Assembly: GCA_051744345.1 (NCBI GenBank)
Contig: JBNJCW010000068.1
Span: forward strand, 1 to 9,835
Origin: Halolacustris sp051744345
GTDB lineage: Bacteria; Actinomycetota; Humimicrobiia; Humimicrobiales; Humimicrobiaceae
Direction: 5' to 3'
DNA: 9,835 nucleotides
In this document: positions 1 to 6,628 of the stretch, in pieces
Layout: each line of letters starts with the position of its first letter
Position numbering within the stretch: position 1 is the first letter of the stretch
The notes under the pieces: model-generated
Told to the model about the DNA's origin: nothing
The model's input: only the letters and a program-made list of their open reading frames with translations
Databases searched by the model: none
Position numbers and translations under genes: made by a program

Positions 1-272
1 TCAAGCTTCCACTCATAGTCTCCATTGCATAATAACAGGCCTTTTTATTTTCTTCATAATCTATCAATTCGAAATCCTTAGCCTCTTCACCTGGGTTTAT
101 CCAGCATTTATCAGCAATATAAAAGGCATGGAAAATATCTCGAGCCACCTGAAAAAGCTATAATCCCTTCTGCTCCTACATACTGGCTAAATTTTTTTAG
201 CTATATTTCCCACTCTTGCATAAATTGTTTTTTACTAAATTTCTTTAAAATTCTTAATGCTTGCTGGTTTAA
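1..272 (-). pseudogene. Decayed unrecognised gene, running off the left edge
   Basis: Two minus-strand frames carry protein-like sequence that joins into one product only if a frameshift is assumed. The upstream part (272 down to about 147) reads LNQQALRILKKFSKKQ, is interrupted by an in-frame TAG at 201-203, resumes as LKKFSQYVGAEGIIAFSGG, and in its own frame ends at a TGA at 111-113. The downstream part lies in the neighbouring frame, is open from 157 to the window edge, and contains ARDIFHAFYIADKCWINPG followed by an acidic stretch and YYAMETMSGSL. The switch falls near 133-150. There is no start codon with a ribosome site; a GTG at 146-148 opens only the downstream part. I do not recognise the family. 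Charged, protein-like composition on both sides of the stop and shift suggests a gene broken by mutation. An intact downstream gene starting at GTG 148 cannot be excluded. Confidence 0.45.
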
Positions 273-289
273 CCTATTTTACTGCATTC

Positions 290-332
290 GCAGACGAAAC
301 TTTCTGCGGCATTTTGGCAGAATTATTTTTTT
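290..332 (+). terminator. Competing hairpins followed by a T-run, terminator-like
   Basis: TTCTGC (302-307) pairs perfectly with GCAGAA (317-322) around a 9-base loop, and is followed by TTA and seven T residues (326-332). That is the shape of a rho-independent terminator read on the plus strand, although the stem is short. The same TCTGC (303-307) can instead pair with GCAGA (290-294), so two mutually exclusive stems are possible. Read on the minus strand, as expected for transcripts leaving the gene that ends at 347, the hairpin comes after an A/T-rich lead but has no good T-run behind it. No plus-strand gene precedes it within the window, so its function is unclear. Confidence 0.35.
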
Positions 333-346
333 ATTGATGCAATCCC

Positions 347-1405
347 TCAGCAAAGGGGGCACTTAGCGCTGCAGGTAGAGCATAACAGATGAAAGTTATC
401 ACAAATGTAGATGCTGGTTATGCTCCTTCCGCAACCTTGGCAAACAAGAGGATCCAGAGTCATGGTTACAGGGTTATAGGTAAAGGAAATACTATCTCTT
501 CTCTTTCCAATCAACAAGCTATAGATAATTCTAACAGCCGGGGTATCAATCAGCACTGCCGCACAGGGCTCCACATCTACCTTAATGCTGTATTTTTTAA
601 AAAGGTCATTTCTTTTCCTTTCCAGTTCAGCGGGCAGAAGCCCTATCTTTCTACGCCTTTCTTCCACCAGCTTCTTGGAAAGGCGGTGTCTTTTAAGGGT
701 TTTTTTCATCTCTTTTTCCAAAGCAGAATAATACTCCTCAAGATTTTCCGAATCCCTCTTAAAACGCCTGGCCATAGTTTCATAAAAAGTTTTTAATTCT
801 TCCATAAGGATTATCCTGGATTGCTCTTTAATGCATTTCATAATCCTTTCCACCTGCCTATCCCTTGAAACAGGGTTGGCAACCTGAATAAAATTTTTCC
901 CGGATGCAAATATCAAACCTGCCATTTCAGGAATACAGGCCCCTGTTTCCAGATTAAAGACCAGGTCTATTAGGCCATGTTTCTGCTCATCGCTTTGGGC
1001 TGTATATCGACAAGTTAAAAAGAGATAGGGGGTTTTAATTTTGGCCTGATTTTCAATTTTGCCCCCCGAAATGGAAAAAGTGTAAAGCTCATTTATAAGC
1101 CTTTCAAAACCCTCTTTTTTGAGATAGTCGACCTGCAACCGGCATGCCAGTAAAGGTGCTTTTTTGCATGCTGTATCTATCATTTTTTCCAACAGCAAAG
1201 ATCCGTAATTTATTGAATATGTCCCCTCTTTTCCTGATCCCTCCCCACTGTTTATATGGATGTGCTCAAGGGTACCCAAAGCTTCTGCCAGGCTCCCAGG
1301 CATAAGGGCTTCAAATCCCCCATCATTTTCTTCCAGTACCGCCCCCTGGCTTTCCATAAACCTTGAGGCAAACTTCTGCAGTTCTTTATTTGGTTCAGAT
1401 TTCAT
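347..1405 (-). CDS. Coiled-coil protein with C-terminal RING-like zinc site, partner of the SNF2 ATPase
   Basis: Family not recognised; function unknown. The product is 352 residues from the chosen ATG at 1403-1405. This start has GGGGA about six bases upstream and overlaps the end of the SNF2 gene by 11 bases; a TTG at 1415-1417 would add only four residues. Residues 1-180 look like a folded mixed domain without a motif I know. Residues about 182-271 are very rich in Lys, Arg and Glu and should form a long helical coiled coil. A short segment that looks like beta strands follows, then the extreme C-terminus (322-352) carries Cys322, Cys325, Cys335, His339, Cys342, Cys345, Cys349 and Cys352. 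The order is C-x2-C-x9-C-x3-H-x2-C-x2-C-x3-C-x2-C, the C3HC4 ligand order of RING domains, though the last spacer is one residue short of the usual minimum. It could instead be a pair of zinc ribbons. No signal peptide or membrane segment is seen. The overlap implies co-translation with the upstream ATPase, so it is probably a physical partner or adaptor. Confidence 0.8.
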   Translation of the reverse strand: MKSEPNKELQKFASRFMESQGAVLEENDGGFEALMPGSLAEALGTLEHIHINSGEGSGKEGTYSINYGSLLLEKMIDTACKKAPLLACRLQVDYLKKEGFERLINELYTFSISGGKIENQAKIKTPYLFLTCRYTAQSDEQKHGLIDLVFNLETGACIPEMAGLIFASGKNFIQVANPVSRDRQVERIMKCIKEQSRIILMEELKTFYETMARRFKRDSENLEEYYSALEKEMKKTLKRHRLSKKLVEERRRKIGLLPAELERKRNDLFKKYSIKVDVEPCAAVLIDTPAVRIIYSLLIGKRRDSISFTYNPVTMTLDPLVCQGCGRSITSIYICDNFHLLCSTCSAKCPLC

Positions 1406-3734
1406 AATTTTCCCCAAAAAGCTTCTGGTCCAGTTCTTTAGATTTTTGATACCCGTTTTTAACCTTCTTTAGCTTGGTCCCCAGTTTTTCAAATGCTTTC
1501 TTTGTCTCCTGTTCCGAATTTGAATCCATCCAGATCTCATATACCACATCAGAGAAATCCTTTTCTTTTTCCAACCGCCCCAATATCATGTCTATCTCTC
1601 CGATCACCATCTCAAACATATTGATCTTTTTATCCAATATCTCCAGGATATAATCTTCCACGCTGCCTCCAGCACATAGATTATAAATCATCACCTCATT
1701 CTCCTGGCCGATACGATGTATGCGGCCGATTCGCTGTTCAATCTTCATGGGATTCCAGGGTAAGTCGTAGTTTAGCATCTGGTGGCAGAATTGGAGGTTG
1801 CGGCCTTCCCCTCCGATTTCTGTAGTGAGCAGAATATCCTTTTCTTCTTTAAAGTTTTGAATCTGCTCGTCCTTGCTGCGGTTGTCCATGCTGCCGTGGA
1901 ACAGGGAATGTCTTATCCCTCTTTTTGCCAGAAATTCAGACACATGGTTCAGGGTACCGTGGTACTTGACAAAGATTATCATCTTGCCTGGACAGGAGTT
2001 TAAAAGCTTAAGGAGCATCCTGTCTTTGCTGGTAATACTTAGAGAGGCACAAAGCTCGTTTATATCATATAGCCATTTCTTATGTTTGGAAGGCAGATCT
2101 CTTTCCTCAAACATACGGGAGAAGGTTAAGCTGAGGGCACGCGGCGAAGAGCCTGCTTCAGCCAAAAGATTCTTAAGCATTAATTTACGGCCTGGTCCAT
2201 CGTTTTTACCCAGCTCTTTTATAAAGGCAGAAACTTCTTTATAAAGCTCAAGCTCCGAAGGGCCTGTTCCTACATTTATAGTCTGGGCAAACCGGGGAGG
2301 GATATCAATCTTGGCAAAGGCCCTGGTGTTCCTTATCATTACCTGCCCCAAGAGATCCTTAAGGCGGCTTCTGTTTCTGGGATCAGTAGGCTCTCCCCGT
2401 GTCATAAACTCTTTTCGAAATGCAGAAGCTGTCTTTAGCTGCCCCGGCTTTAGAAGGGTGATTATATTGTAAAGTTCCATTAGATTGTTTTCTACAGGGG
2501 TAGCCGTAATCAGCAGCAAAAATCTTTTTTTCAAAGCATTAACAAGTTTCCAGTTTAGCGTGTTTCTATTCTTCAGGTGATGAGCCTCGTCAACTATGAC
2601 CATGTCATATTCCCTTTTGGTTACGGCAGGAAAATTTTTCTTAGATTTGGCAATATTAATGGAGGCTAAGATAAAGTCCTGTTTCCAAAAGGATTTATGC
2701 CGTGACTGGAAACCAGGATCATCGGTAGAAGGGAAATCGAGGTCGAATTTATTTTTTAGCTCTTCCCTCCACTGGCTTACAAGAGGTGTGGGGGTCAGTA
2801 TAAGGGCACTTTTTACCATACCCCTCTGAACATATTCCTTGAGCACCATAAGGGCCTCTATAGTTTTTCCAAGCCCTACCTCATCCGCCAGCAGGGCTCT
2901 ACCTCGAAAGTTTTTCAGGATTTTTCTTGCAGTCTCTTCCTGAAACCAAAAAGAGCGGATATTTTTCAGGCTGTTTAAACAGATGAGGCTTTCGAATGTC
3001 TCCTTAAAACGTATTCTGTGCCCTTCTATAGCAAGTTGGTAGTCTTCCATAGAGGCCAAGTTTTTATCTGCCAAGGTTTCTTTAAAAGCCCCTGAATCAA
3101 TCTGTATAGTTATGGGTATTTTGGGAATAGAATCTTCTTTAGTAATACTTTGAGAAGAATCTGCTTTTTGGTAAAAAGAATTTTCTTTGGGTTTCTTCCT
3201 GCTATTTTCATTTCCGTCCCCTTTTGATGAAGTATCCTTAGCTGCCAGCTTTTTTTTAATTTCCAGCTGAATTTGGCAATGATTTCGTTTTATCTCCAGG
3301 AATTCTTTTAATGCCTTCATCTCCTTCGGTTGGCATACCGGCATATCCTTTAGGAACCCTTTTATTACCTCCAGTGCCTGTTTATGCCTGCCTTCATCAT
3401 CCAGCAGCTGGAATAATAGCGGGATCTCGTCAAATTTTATATACCCATGCTCATAGAGACCTAAAAGCCCATTAACCTCTATTTCCCGCCTTTTCATCAG
3501 GTATCCGAGATAGCATAATTCCCTGAGGCATTCTTCGTTTCCCGGATCCAGCCGCAGAATCTTTTCCAAACACCATAACCCCTCTTTAAACTGGCCTTTT
3601 TCATTATGCCATTGGGCCTCTTCAAAAAGAAACTCAATCTTTTCCCTATGTAGAGCCCTGGTAGGCATCTGCCGACGTTCTTTCTGCTTAATCTTTCTCT
3701 TACCTTTTTTCTTTTCTTTTCTTGTTCTGGGCAT
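1395..3734 (-). CDS. SNF2/HepA-family ATPase with N-terminal TPR-like region
   Basis: Superfamily 2 double-stranded-nucleic-acid translocase, 779 residues, cytoplasmic. All SNF2 motifs are visible: Q-like WFQEETARKIL (263-273), Walker A DEVGLGKT (284-291, Lys290), DEAH box (382-385), TATP (410-413), motif IV IIFVKY (586-591), motif V TTEIGGEGRNL (637-647) and motif VI QRIGRIHRIGQ (667-677) with both arginine fingers, so it should be active. Residues 30-130 read as helical repeats of TPR type (NEKGQFKEGLWCLEKILRLD at 44-63). Residues 160-210 are a charged, low-complexity linker. The first 21 residues are almost all Lys/Arg, a possible nucleic-acid-binding tail. The RapA Tudor-like N-terminus, SWIM and nuclease domains are absent. 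The start is the first in-frame ATG after a TAA, but AAGGA lies about 20 bases away; Met23 (ATG 3666-3668) is an alternative. It overlaps the downstream RING-like gene. Roles could include transcription-complex remodelling or defence; the sequence does not decide. Confidence 0.92.
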   Translation of the reverse strand: MPRTRKEKKKGKRKIKQKERRQMPTRALHREKIEFLFEEAQWHNEKGQFKEGLWCLEKILRLDPGNEECLRELCYLGYLMKRREIEVNGLLGLYEHGYIKFDEIPLLFQLLDDEGRHKQALEVIKGFLKDMPVCQPKEMKALKEFLEIKRNHCQIQLEIKKKLAAKDTSSKGDGNENSRKKPKENSFYQKADSSQSITKEDSIPKIPITIQIDSGAFKETLADKNLASMEDYQLAIEGHRIRFKETFESLICLNSLKNIRSFWFQEETARKILKNFRGRALLADEVGLGKTIEALMVLKEYVQRGMVKSALILTPTPLVSQWREELKNKFDLDFPSTDDPGFQSRHKSFWKQDFILASINIAKSKKNFPAVTKREYDMVIVDEAHHLKNRNTLNWKLVNALKKRFLLLITATPVENNLMELYNIITLLKPGQLKTASAFRKEFMTRGEPTDPRNRSRLKDLLGQVMIRNTRAFAKIDIPPRFAQTINVGTGPSELELYKEVSAFIKELGKNDGPGRKLMLKNLLAEAGSSPRALSLTFSRMFEERDLPSKHKKWLYDINELCASLSITSKDRMLLKLLNSCPGKMIIFVKYHGTLNHVSEFLAKRGIRHSLFHGSMDNRSKDEQIQNFKEEKDILLTTEIGGEGRNLQFCHQMLNYDLPWNPMKIEQRIGRIHRIGQENEVMIYNLCAGGSVEDYILEILDKKINMFEMVIGEIDMILGRLEKEKDFSDVVYEIWMDSNSEQETKKAFEKLGTKLKKVKNGYQKSKELDQKLFGENYEI

Positions 3735-4182
3735 ATGTACTTATTAAAAGATTATCCTTTTTACAGTCTACCGCCTCCGGCTTAATCCATATCTCTGCAT
3801 ATCACCTATGATTCATGTAATATTGGTCAAACTCAGCAGCTACAGCATTGGTTGAAAGAAATGGCTTTTGAATTTGGCTTAAAACAATTTGCATTTATAC
3901 ACTTTATTCTTCTACAGTTTTTTTAATTAAATCACGGGACCTTCGCTTATTATCATTTAGTTTAATACAATACAAAAAAATGGACAATATGCAGCAGCTG
4001 TTTTCTTTTAGCCAATCTAATTTTTTTAATAAAATGCCTCTGCTAAATTTTGCTCCCTATAATCTATAGGCTTCACTTTCCGCATTAAATTAGAAATCTT
4101 ATCGGTTTTTTAATTCTACCAGAACTTGCGGCTGCAATCAGGTAATATCAACCAAATCTGCGATTCAGATACCAGCAGCCAG
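3735..4182. other. AT-rich intergenic region without a supported gene
   Basis: About 450 bases between the SNF2 gene and the transposase remains. The SNF2 promoter should lie here on the minus strand, but no -35/-10 pair with good spacing stands out; a TTGACC box near 3825-3830 has no matching -10. Two short reading frames oppose each other: plus 3786-3926 (46 codons, no good start, containing QTQQLQHWLKEMAFEFGLKQ) and minus 3802-3894 (ATG start, 30 codons, containing TNAVAAEFDQYYMNHR). Both look somewhat protein-like and may be scraps of mobile-element genes, but neither has a Shine-Dalgarno site. A further tiny plus frame begins at 3980. No RNA gene is recognised. Confidence 0.5.
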
Positions 4183-4749
4183 GCGTTGACCCCAGGGGTA
4201 AGGCAGTGGGTACTTTTTCGACACAGTATTTAAGGCCAAATTTATCGATTATCTAAGAAAGGATATATGGGTGGTAGCCTTAATTCTGATGGATGCTATG
4301 AGCAGTTTAGAAAACTGATTTCTAGCCTGCATATGAAAGACTGGGTGGTGTATCTAAAAAAACCTCTTGCTGAACCTGCCAAGGCAATATCTTATCTGAA
4401 GACATTACACCAGGTTGCCATCCCAGATGGGCGGATTAAAAAAAGTAAAAAGAATGTTTTCTTTAGCTACCGGAACCGTAAGGACCGAAACCCTATAAAG
4501 GAATCCACCCTTTCCAGCCATGAGTTTACCAGAAGGTTCCTGCTCCATGTGCTTCCCAGCTGCTTTACCTGTATAAGGCACTTCGAATTTTTAGCTATCA
4601 GAGACAGGGCAAAAAACAAAGCGTATGCAAGAGGGCTGTTTGACCTTCCTCAGGTAAAATTTAGGCCAGAAAGGCCTATGGAGCTGATGCTTCGCTTAGC
4701 TGGAATAGATATAACCCTATACCCCCGCAGTTCCCAGGGCTGCAGTTAG
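4183..4749 (+). pseudogene. IS91/IS801-type HUH transposase remnant
   Basis: Remains of a rolling-circle (HUH, Y2-type) transposase. Three blocks match the family in order but in different frames. ALTPGVRQWVLF (about 4183-4218, frame 1) matches the RQWV motif in the N-terminal half, and the frame ends at a TAA at 4231. TVFKAKFIDYLRKDI (about 4223-4267, frame 2) matches the VFRxKFLxGL motif. From about 4258 the frame returns to 1 and stays open to the stop at 4749, with KDWVVYLKKPL, the block SYLKTLHQVAI, a FSYR segment and EFTRRFLLHVLP. A complete protein has well over 100 residues between the first two blocks, including the metal-binding histidines; here they almost touch, so that part is deleted. 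In the tyrosine motif (family form YLxRYxxR) one residue is missing and the second Tyr is gone. The zinc-binding N-terminus is absent. An ATG at 4267 opens a 160-codon frame, but it would be inactive. Element ends were not identified. Confidence 0.8.
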
Positions 4750-4943
4750 CCGGAGGGGCCTTGCCCAAGATAAGGGGTTTGGCAAAGAAACGGATTATTG
4801 GAAAGGCTGTTAAGATATAATCTCCTGATACTATAGAAAAATAAAATACTAGTTAATCTTAGCCATATATTGCCTGTTTAGTTAATTCGCTTGCGATTGT
4901 ATTGAAAACATGTTTAATCTTAACTTCAGAACAAATTATCATA

Positions 4944-4972
4944 TTGTAATTCATAAAATAATTATGTAATAT
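4944..4972 (+). promoter_or_regulatory. vapBC promoter with repeats suggesting an operator
   Basis: TTGTAA (4944-4949) and TAATAT (4967-4972) form a -35/-10 pair with a 17-base spacer, 18 bases upstream of the vapB ATG, so the leader would be very short. The spacer contains the inverted repeat CATAA-N5-TTATG (4952-4966). TGTAAT occurs twice, at 4945-4950 and 4965-4970, exactly 20 bases or about two helical turns apart. Such repeats over the promoter fit autorepression by a dimeric ribbon-helix-helix antitoxin, as known for VapBC operons. In AT-rich DNA the repeats may also be chance. Confidence 0.45.
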
Positions 4973-4990
4973 ATTATTCAGGTGATTATT

Positions 4991-5200
4991 ATGAGAACAA
5001 CCATAAATATTTCCGATAACATAGTAAGAGAAGCAGAAGCCTTATATGGGACCAAAAATAGGTCAAGGGCTATAGAAAATGCCATAAGGGATGCTGTAAG
5101 ATTCCATAAATTAAAGGAACTTATGTCCCTTAAATCAAAGATCTCATTTGATGAAGATAGGGTTAGGGTTTTAAGGGAAATGGAAAAAGAGGAATTATAG
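4991..5200 (+). CDS. vapB: VapB-type ribbon-helix-helix antitoxin
   Basis: Antitoxin of a type II toxin-antitoxin pair, 69 residues from the ATG at 4991. The N-terminus RTTINISDNIVREA has the beta-strand-then-helix pattern of a ribbon-helix-helix DNA-binding domain, and NRSRAIENAIRDAV (residues 24-37) forms the second helix. The acidic C-terminus (FDEDRVRVLREMEKEEL) is the part expected to bind and inhibit the toxin. An in-frame GTG at 4982 gives a longer reading, but it lies inside the sequence AGGTGA that serves as Shine-Dalgarno site for the ATG, so the ATG is preferred. The toxin gene follows seven bases after the stop. By family knowledge the antitoxin, alone or with toxin, represses its own promoter; repeats at 4944-4972 agree with this. 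Confidence 0.88.
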   Translation: MRTTINISDNIVREAEALYGTKNRSRAIENAIRDAVRFHKLKELMSLKSKISFDEDRVRVLREMEKEEL

Positions 5201-5207
5201 GGATCAT

Positions 5208-5609
5208 ATGGGCAGCCAAAAAATAATAGTTGATACCTCGGTATGGATAGAATATTTTAAGAATAATAAAGAGTATGCCCCCTTTATAGATGATAATCTT
5301 AATCTTGAAAATATACTCATTACAGGAATCATAATATCGGAACTTCTGCAGGGTGTTAAGGGCTCTAAGGAATATGATATGCTTTCGAGCTCCATTGTTG
5401 CTATCCCATATATTGAATGTATATATGAAGACTGGGTAAAAACAGGGAAGATGCTTTATGATTTGAGAAAAAAAGGTATCTCCATACCATTAACAGACGC
5501 TCTAATAGCTGCTATTGCCCTTAGGAATAATGCTTCAGTTTGGACACTGGACAAATACTTTAAAGGCATTTCACTGGTGACAACTTTGGATATATATCAG
5601 CACAAATAG
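5208..5609 (+). CDS. vapC: VapC-type PIN-domain ribonuclease toxin
   Basis: Toxin of the VapBC pair, 133 residues, usual length for the family. PIN-domain endoribonucleases use a cluster of acidic residues to hold Mg2+ or Mn2+; here Asp9 (IIVDTSVWIEYF), Glu45 (ISELLQG), Asp97 (PLTDALIAAIAL) and Asp115 (TLDKYF) are all present, so it looks active. Family members cut initiator tRNA or other stable RNAs; the target here is unknown. The start ATG has AGGGA a few bases upstream, partly inside the antitoxin stop codon region, which suits coupled translation. It is the last plus-strand gene and ends 60 bases before the convergent kinase gene. Together with the transposase remains on its left it marks an accessory stretch. 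Confidence 0.92.
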   Translation: MGSQKIIVDTSVWIEYFKNNKEYAPFIDDNLNLENILITGIIISELLQGVKGSKEYDMLSSSIVAIPYIECIYEDWVKTGKMLYDLRKKGISIPLTDALIAAIALRNNASVWTLDKYFKGISLVTTLDIYQHK

Positions 5610-5632
5610 TATTAAATAAAAACCTATCCCTT

Positions 5633-5668
5633 ACCGCCATATGGACACCCGGCATATAAGTTGGCGGT
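5633..5668. terminator. Hairpin between convergent vapC and the sugar-kinase operon
   Basis: ACCGCCA (5633-5639) pairs perfectly with TGGCGGT (5662-5668). The stem continues inward with TATG (5640-5643) and CATA (5653-5656) after a five-base bulge on one side. On the plus strand it is followed at once by TTATTT. On the minus strand a run of five T comes about ten bases after the stem. It sits exactly between two converging genes and directly abuts the kinase stop codon, so a bidirectional terminator is likely, although neither T-run is ideal. Confidence 0.5.
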
Positions 5669-6616
5669 TTATTTAAGCGATATTTCCATCAATGCCAGCT
5701 TGATAGCTCCTGAAACCGGCTTTTGTGTAAAGGGAATAAAATTGATATTAGGAAATTTTTCCTTTAGATTTTTTTCCAGGATGTTTTTAAAATACTTCTC
5801 ACATTTAAAAACGCTTCCCACAAAAACCAGGTCAAACTTTTGGCTGCCGAACCCAAGCTTTTTTGCCACCGTAGAAACGGAAAGCTCCGCTTCCCTGGCT
5901 TCATCTGCCAGGATACCCCTGCTTACCCTGTCTCCTCTGGCAGCAGTACGGCATACCACCCTGGCAAGCGAGGCCACTCTGCCCGTATCCAGGGGTTTTC
6001 CGTAAGCCCACTCTATCAGCCCGTAGATATCCTCCAAGCCAAGCTCTTTTAAAATAATATCGGAAAGTAAGGTATCCTCACCCCTCCCATCAAAATCCCT
6101 CATGACCGCCTTTAGCGCCCTGGCTGCAATGGAAAAACCGCTTCCCTCATCGCCCAGCAGATAATCCCAGCCATTCGCCTTGGCTTCAAGTCCTTCGCTG
6201 TTTTTGCCGAAGCAATTGGAGCCGGTGCCGCAGATAATCATTATGGCATTGGGGCTTTCGCTTCCGGCGTATAGGCCTATGCGGGAATCATTGCAGATTA
6301 TGGTATTTTCTCTATCCAGATAATCCAGCAGAGGCGGCTTAAATATAATTTTCCTATATATCTTTTCATCTTTGGGAGAATCGAGCCCTGAAAGTCCAAA
6401 ACAGGCACTGGCAAATTTCAGTTCAAGCTCCAGGCGGGCTTCTTTTGCAGCCTCTCCCACCACCCTGTAAAGATTGCCTGAAGCCTTGCTGATACCCACG
6501 CTTTTGTAATTGCCTGAGTCCCCCTGTACCTCCGAAAGGATATCCCCCCTGGTATCTGTAATCCTGGCCACGGTTTTTGTCCCCCCGCCATCAACTCCCA
6601 GCACATACTTTTCCAT
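5669..6616 (-). CDS. BadF/BadG/BcrA/BcrD-family sugar kinase (N-acetylglucosamine kinase-like)
   Basis: Predicted ATP-dependent kinase of the ASKHA fold, 315 residues, the usual length of N-acetylglucosamine kinase-like members. Visible motifs: phosphate-1 loop GVDGGGTKT (7-15), probable catalytic base Asp110 in IICNDSRIGLYAG, phosphate-2 loop ICGTGSNCFG (128-137), GWDYLLGDEGSG (149-160), adenosine-site VFVGSVF (264-270) and the terminal PVSGAIKLAL (300-309). By family it would phosphorylate GlcNAc, glucosamine or a related sugar at O6; substrate cannot be read from sequence. The start ATG has AGGTGA at 6623-6628, which overlaps the stop codon of the UroD-like gene only six bases upstream, implying coupled translation. 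It is the last gene of the operon, directly before the hairpin at 5633-5668. The family also contains benzoyl- and hydroxyacyl-CoA dehydratase activators, but those carry cysteine iron-sulfur ligands not seen here. Confidence 0.88.
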   Translation of the reverse strand: MEKYVLGVDGGGTKTVARITDTRGDILSEVQGDSGNYKSVGISKASGNLYRVVGEAAKEARLELELKFASACFGLSGLDSPKDEKIYRKIIFKPPLLDYLDRENTIICNDSRIGLYAGSESPNAIMIICGTGSNCFGKNSEGLEAKANGWDYLLGDEGSGFSIAARALKAVMRDFDGRGEDTLLSDIILKELGLEDIYGLIEWAYGKPLDTGRVASLARVVCRTAARGDRVSRGILADEAREAELSVSTVAKKLGFGSQKFDLVFVGSVFKCEKYFKNILEKNLKEKFPNINFIPFTQKPVSGAIKLALMEISLK

Positions 6617-6622
6617 ACAAAA

Positions 6623-6628
6623 TCACCT
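6623..6628 (-). promoter_or_regulatory. Shine-Dalgarno site overlapping the UroD-like stop codon
   Basis: Read on the minus strand the bases are AGGTGA. Its last three bases are the TGA stop of the UroD-like gene, and the kinase ATG starts six bases later. The arrangement fixes the kinase start and suggests that ribosomes ending on the first gene begin on the second. Confidence 0.6.

Noticed and set aside
201..203. In-frame TAG read as pyrrolysine, prompted by the UroD/MtaA-like gene
   Set aside because: A second lesion (frameshift) lies about 60 bases further on, and no pylT/pylS or methylamine methyltransferase is present, so gene decay is simpler.
389..796. 135-codon plus-strand reading frame
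   Set aside because: Lies wholly antisense inside the coding region of the coiled-coil/RING-like gene, has no family-like motifs, and is explained by that gene's composition. The same reasoning removes the other plus-strand frames within 1260-2829 and 5661-9559.
1403..1417. TTG at 1415-1417 as start of the RING-like gene
   Set aside because: The GGGGA needed as ribosome site overlaps this codon region, and an ATG four codons later is correctly spaced from it.
4120..4182. Possible tRNA-like fold near 4120-4182
   Set aside because: No acceptor stem and no T-loop consensus could be lined up; the stretch merges into the transposase remnant.
4750..4800. Weak hairpin with TTGCC/GGCAA arms after the transposase remnant
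   Set aside because: Only five paired bases and no T-run; it cannot be called a terminator or a transposon end from sequence alone.
4859..4954. 31-codon minus-strand ORF divergent from vapB
   Set aside because: No ribosome site, no recognisable motif, and its start lies inside the vapB promoter. Short AT-rich frames of this length are expected by chance.
4982..4990. GTG at 4982 as start of vapB
   Set aside because: It is part of the AGGTGA Shine-Dalgarno sequence for the ATG at 4991, and the family N-terminus begins at that ATG.
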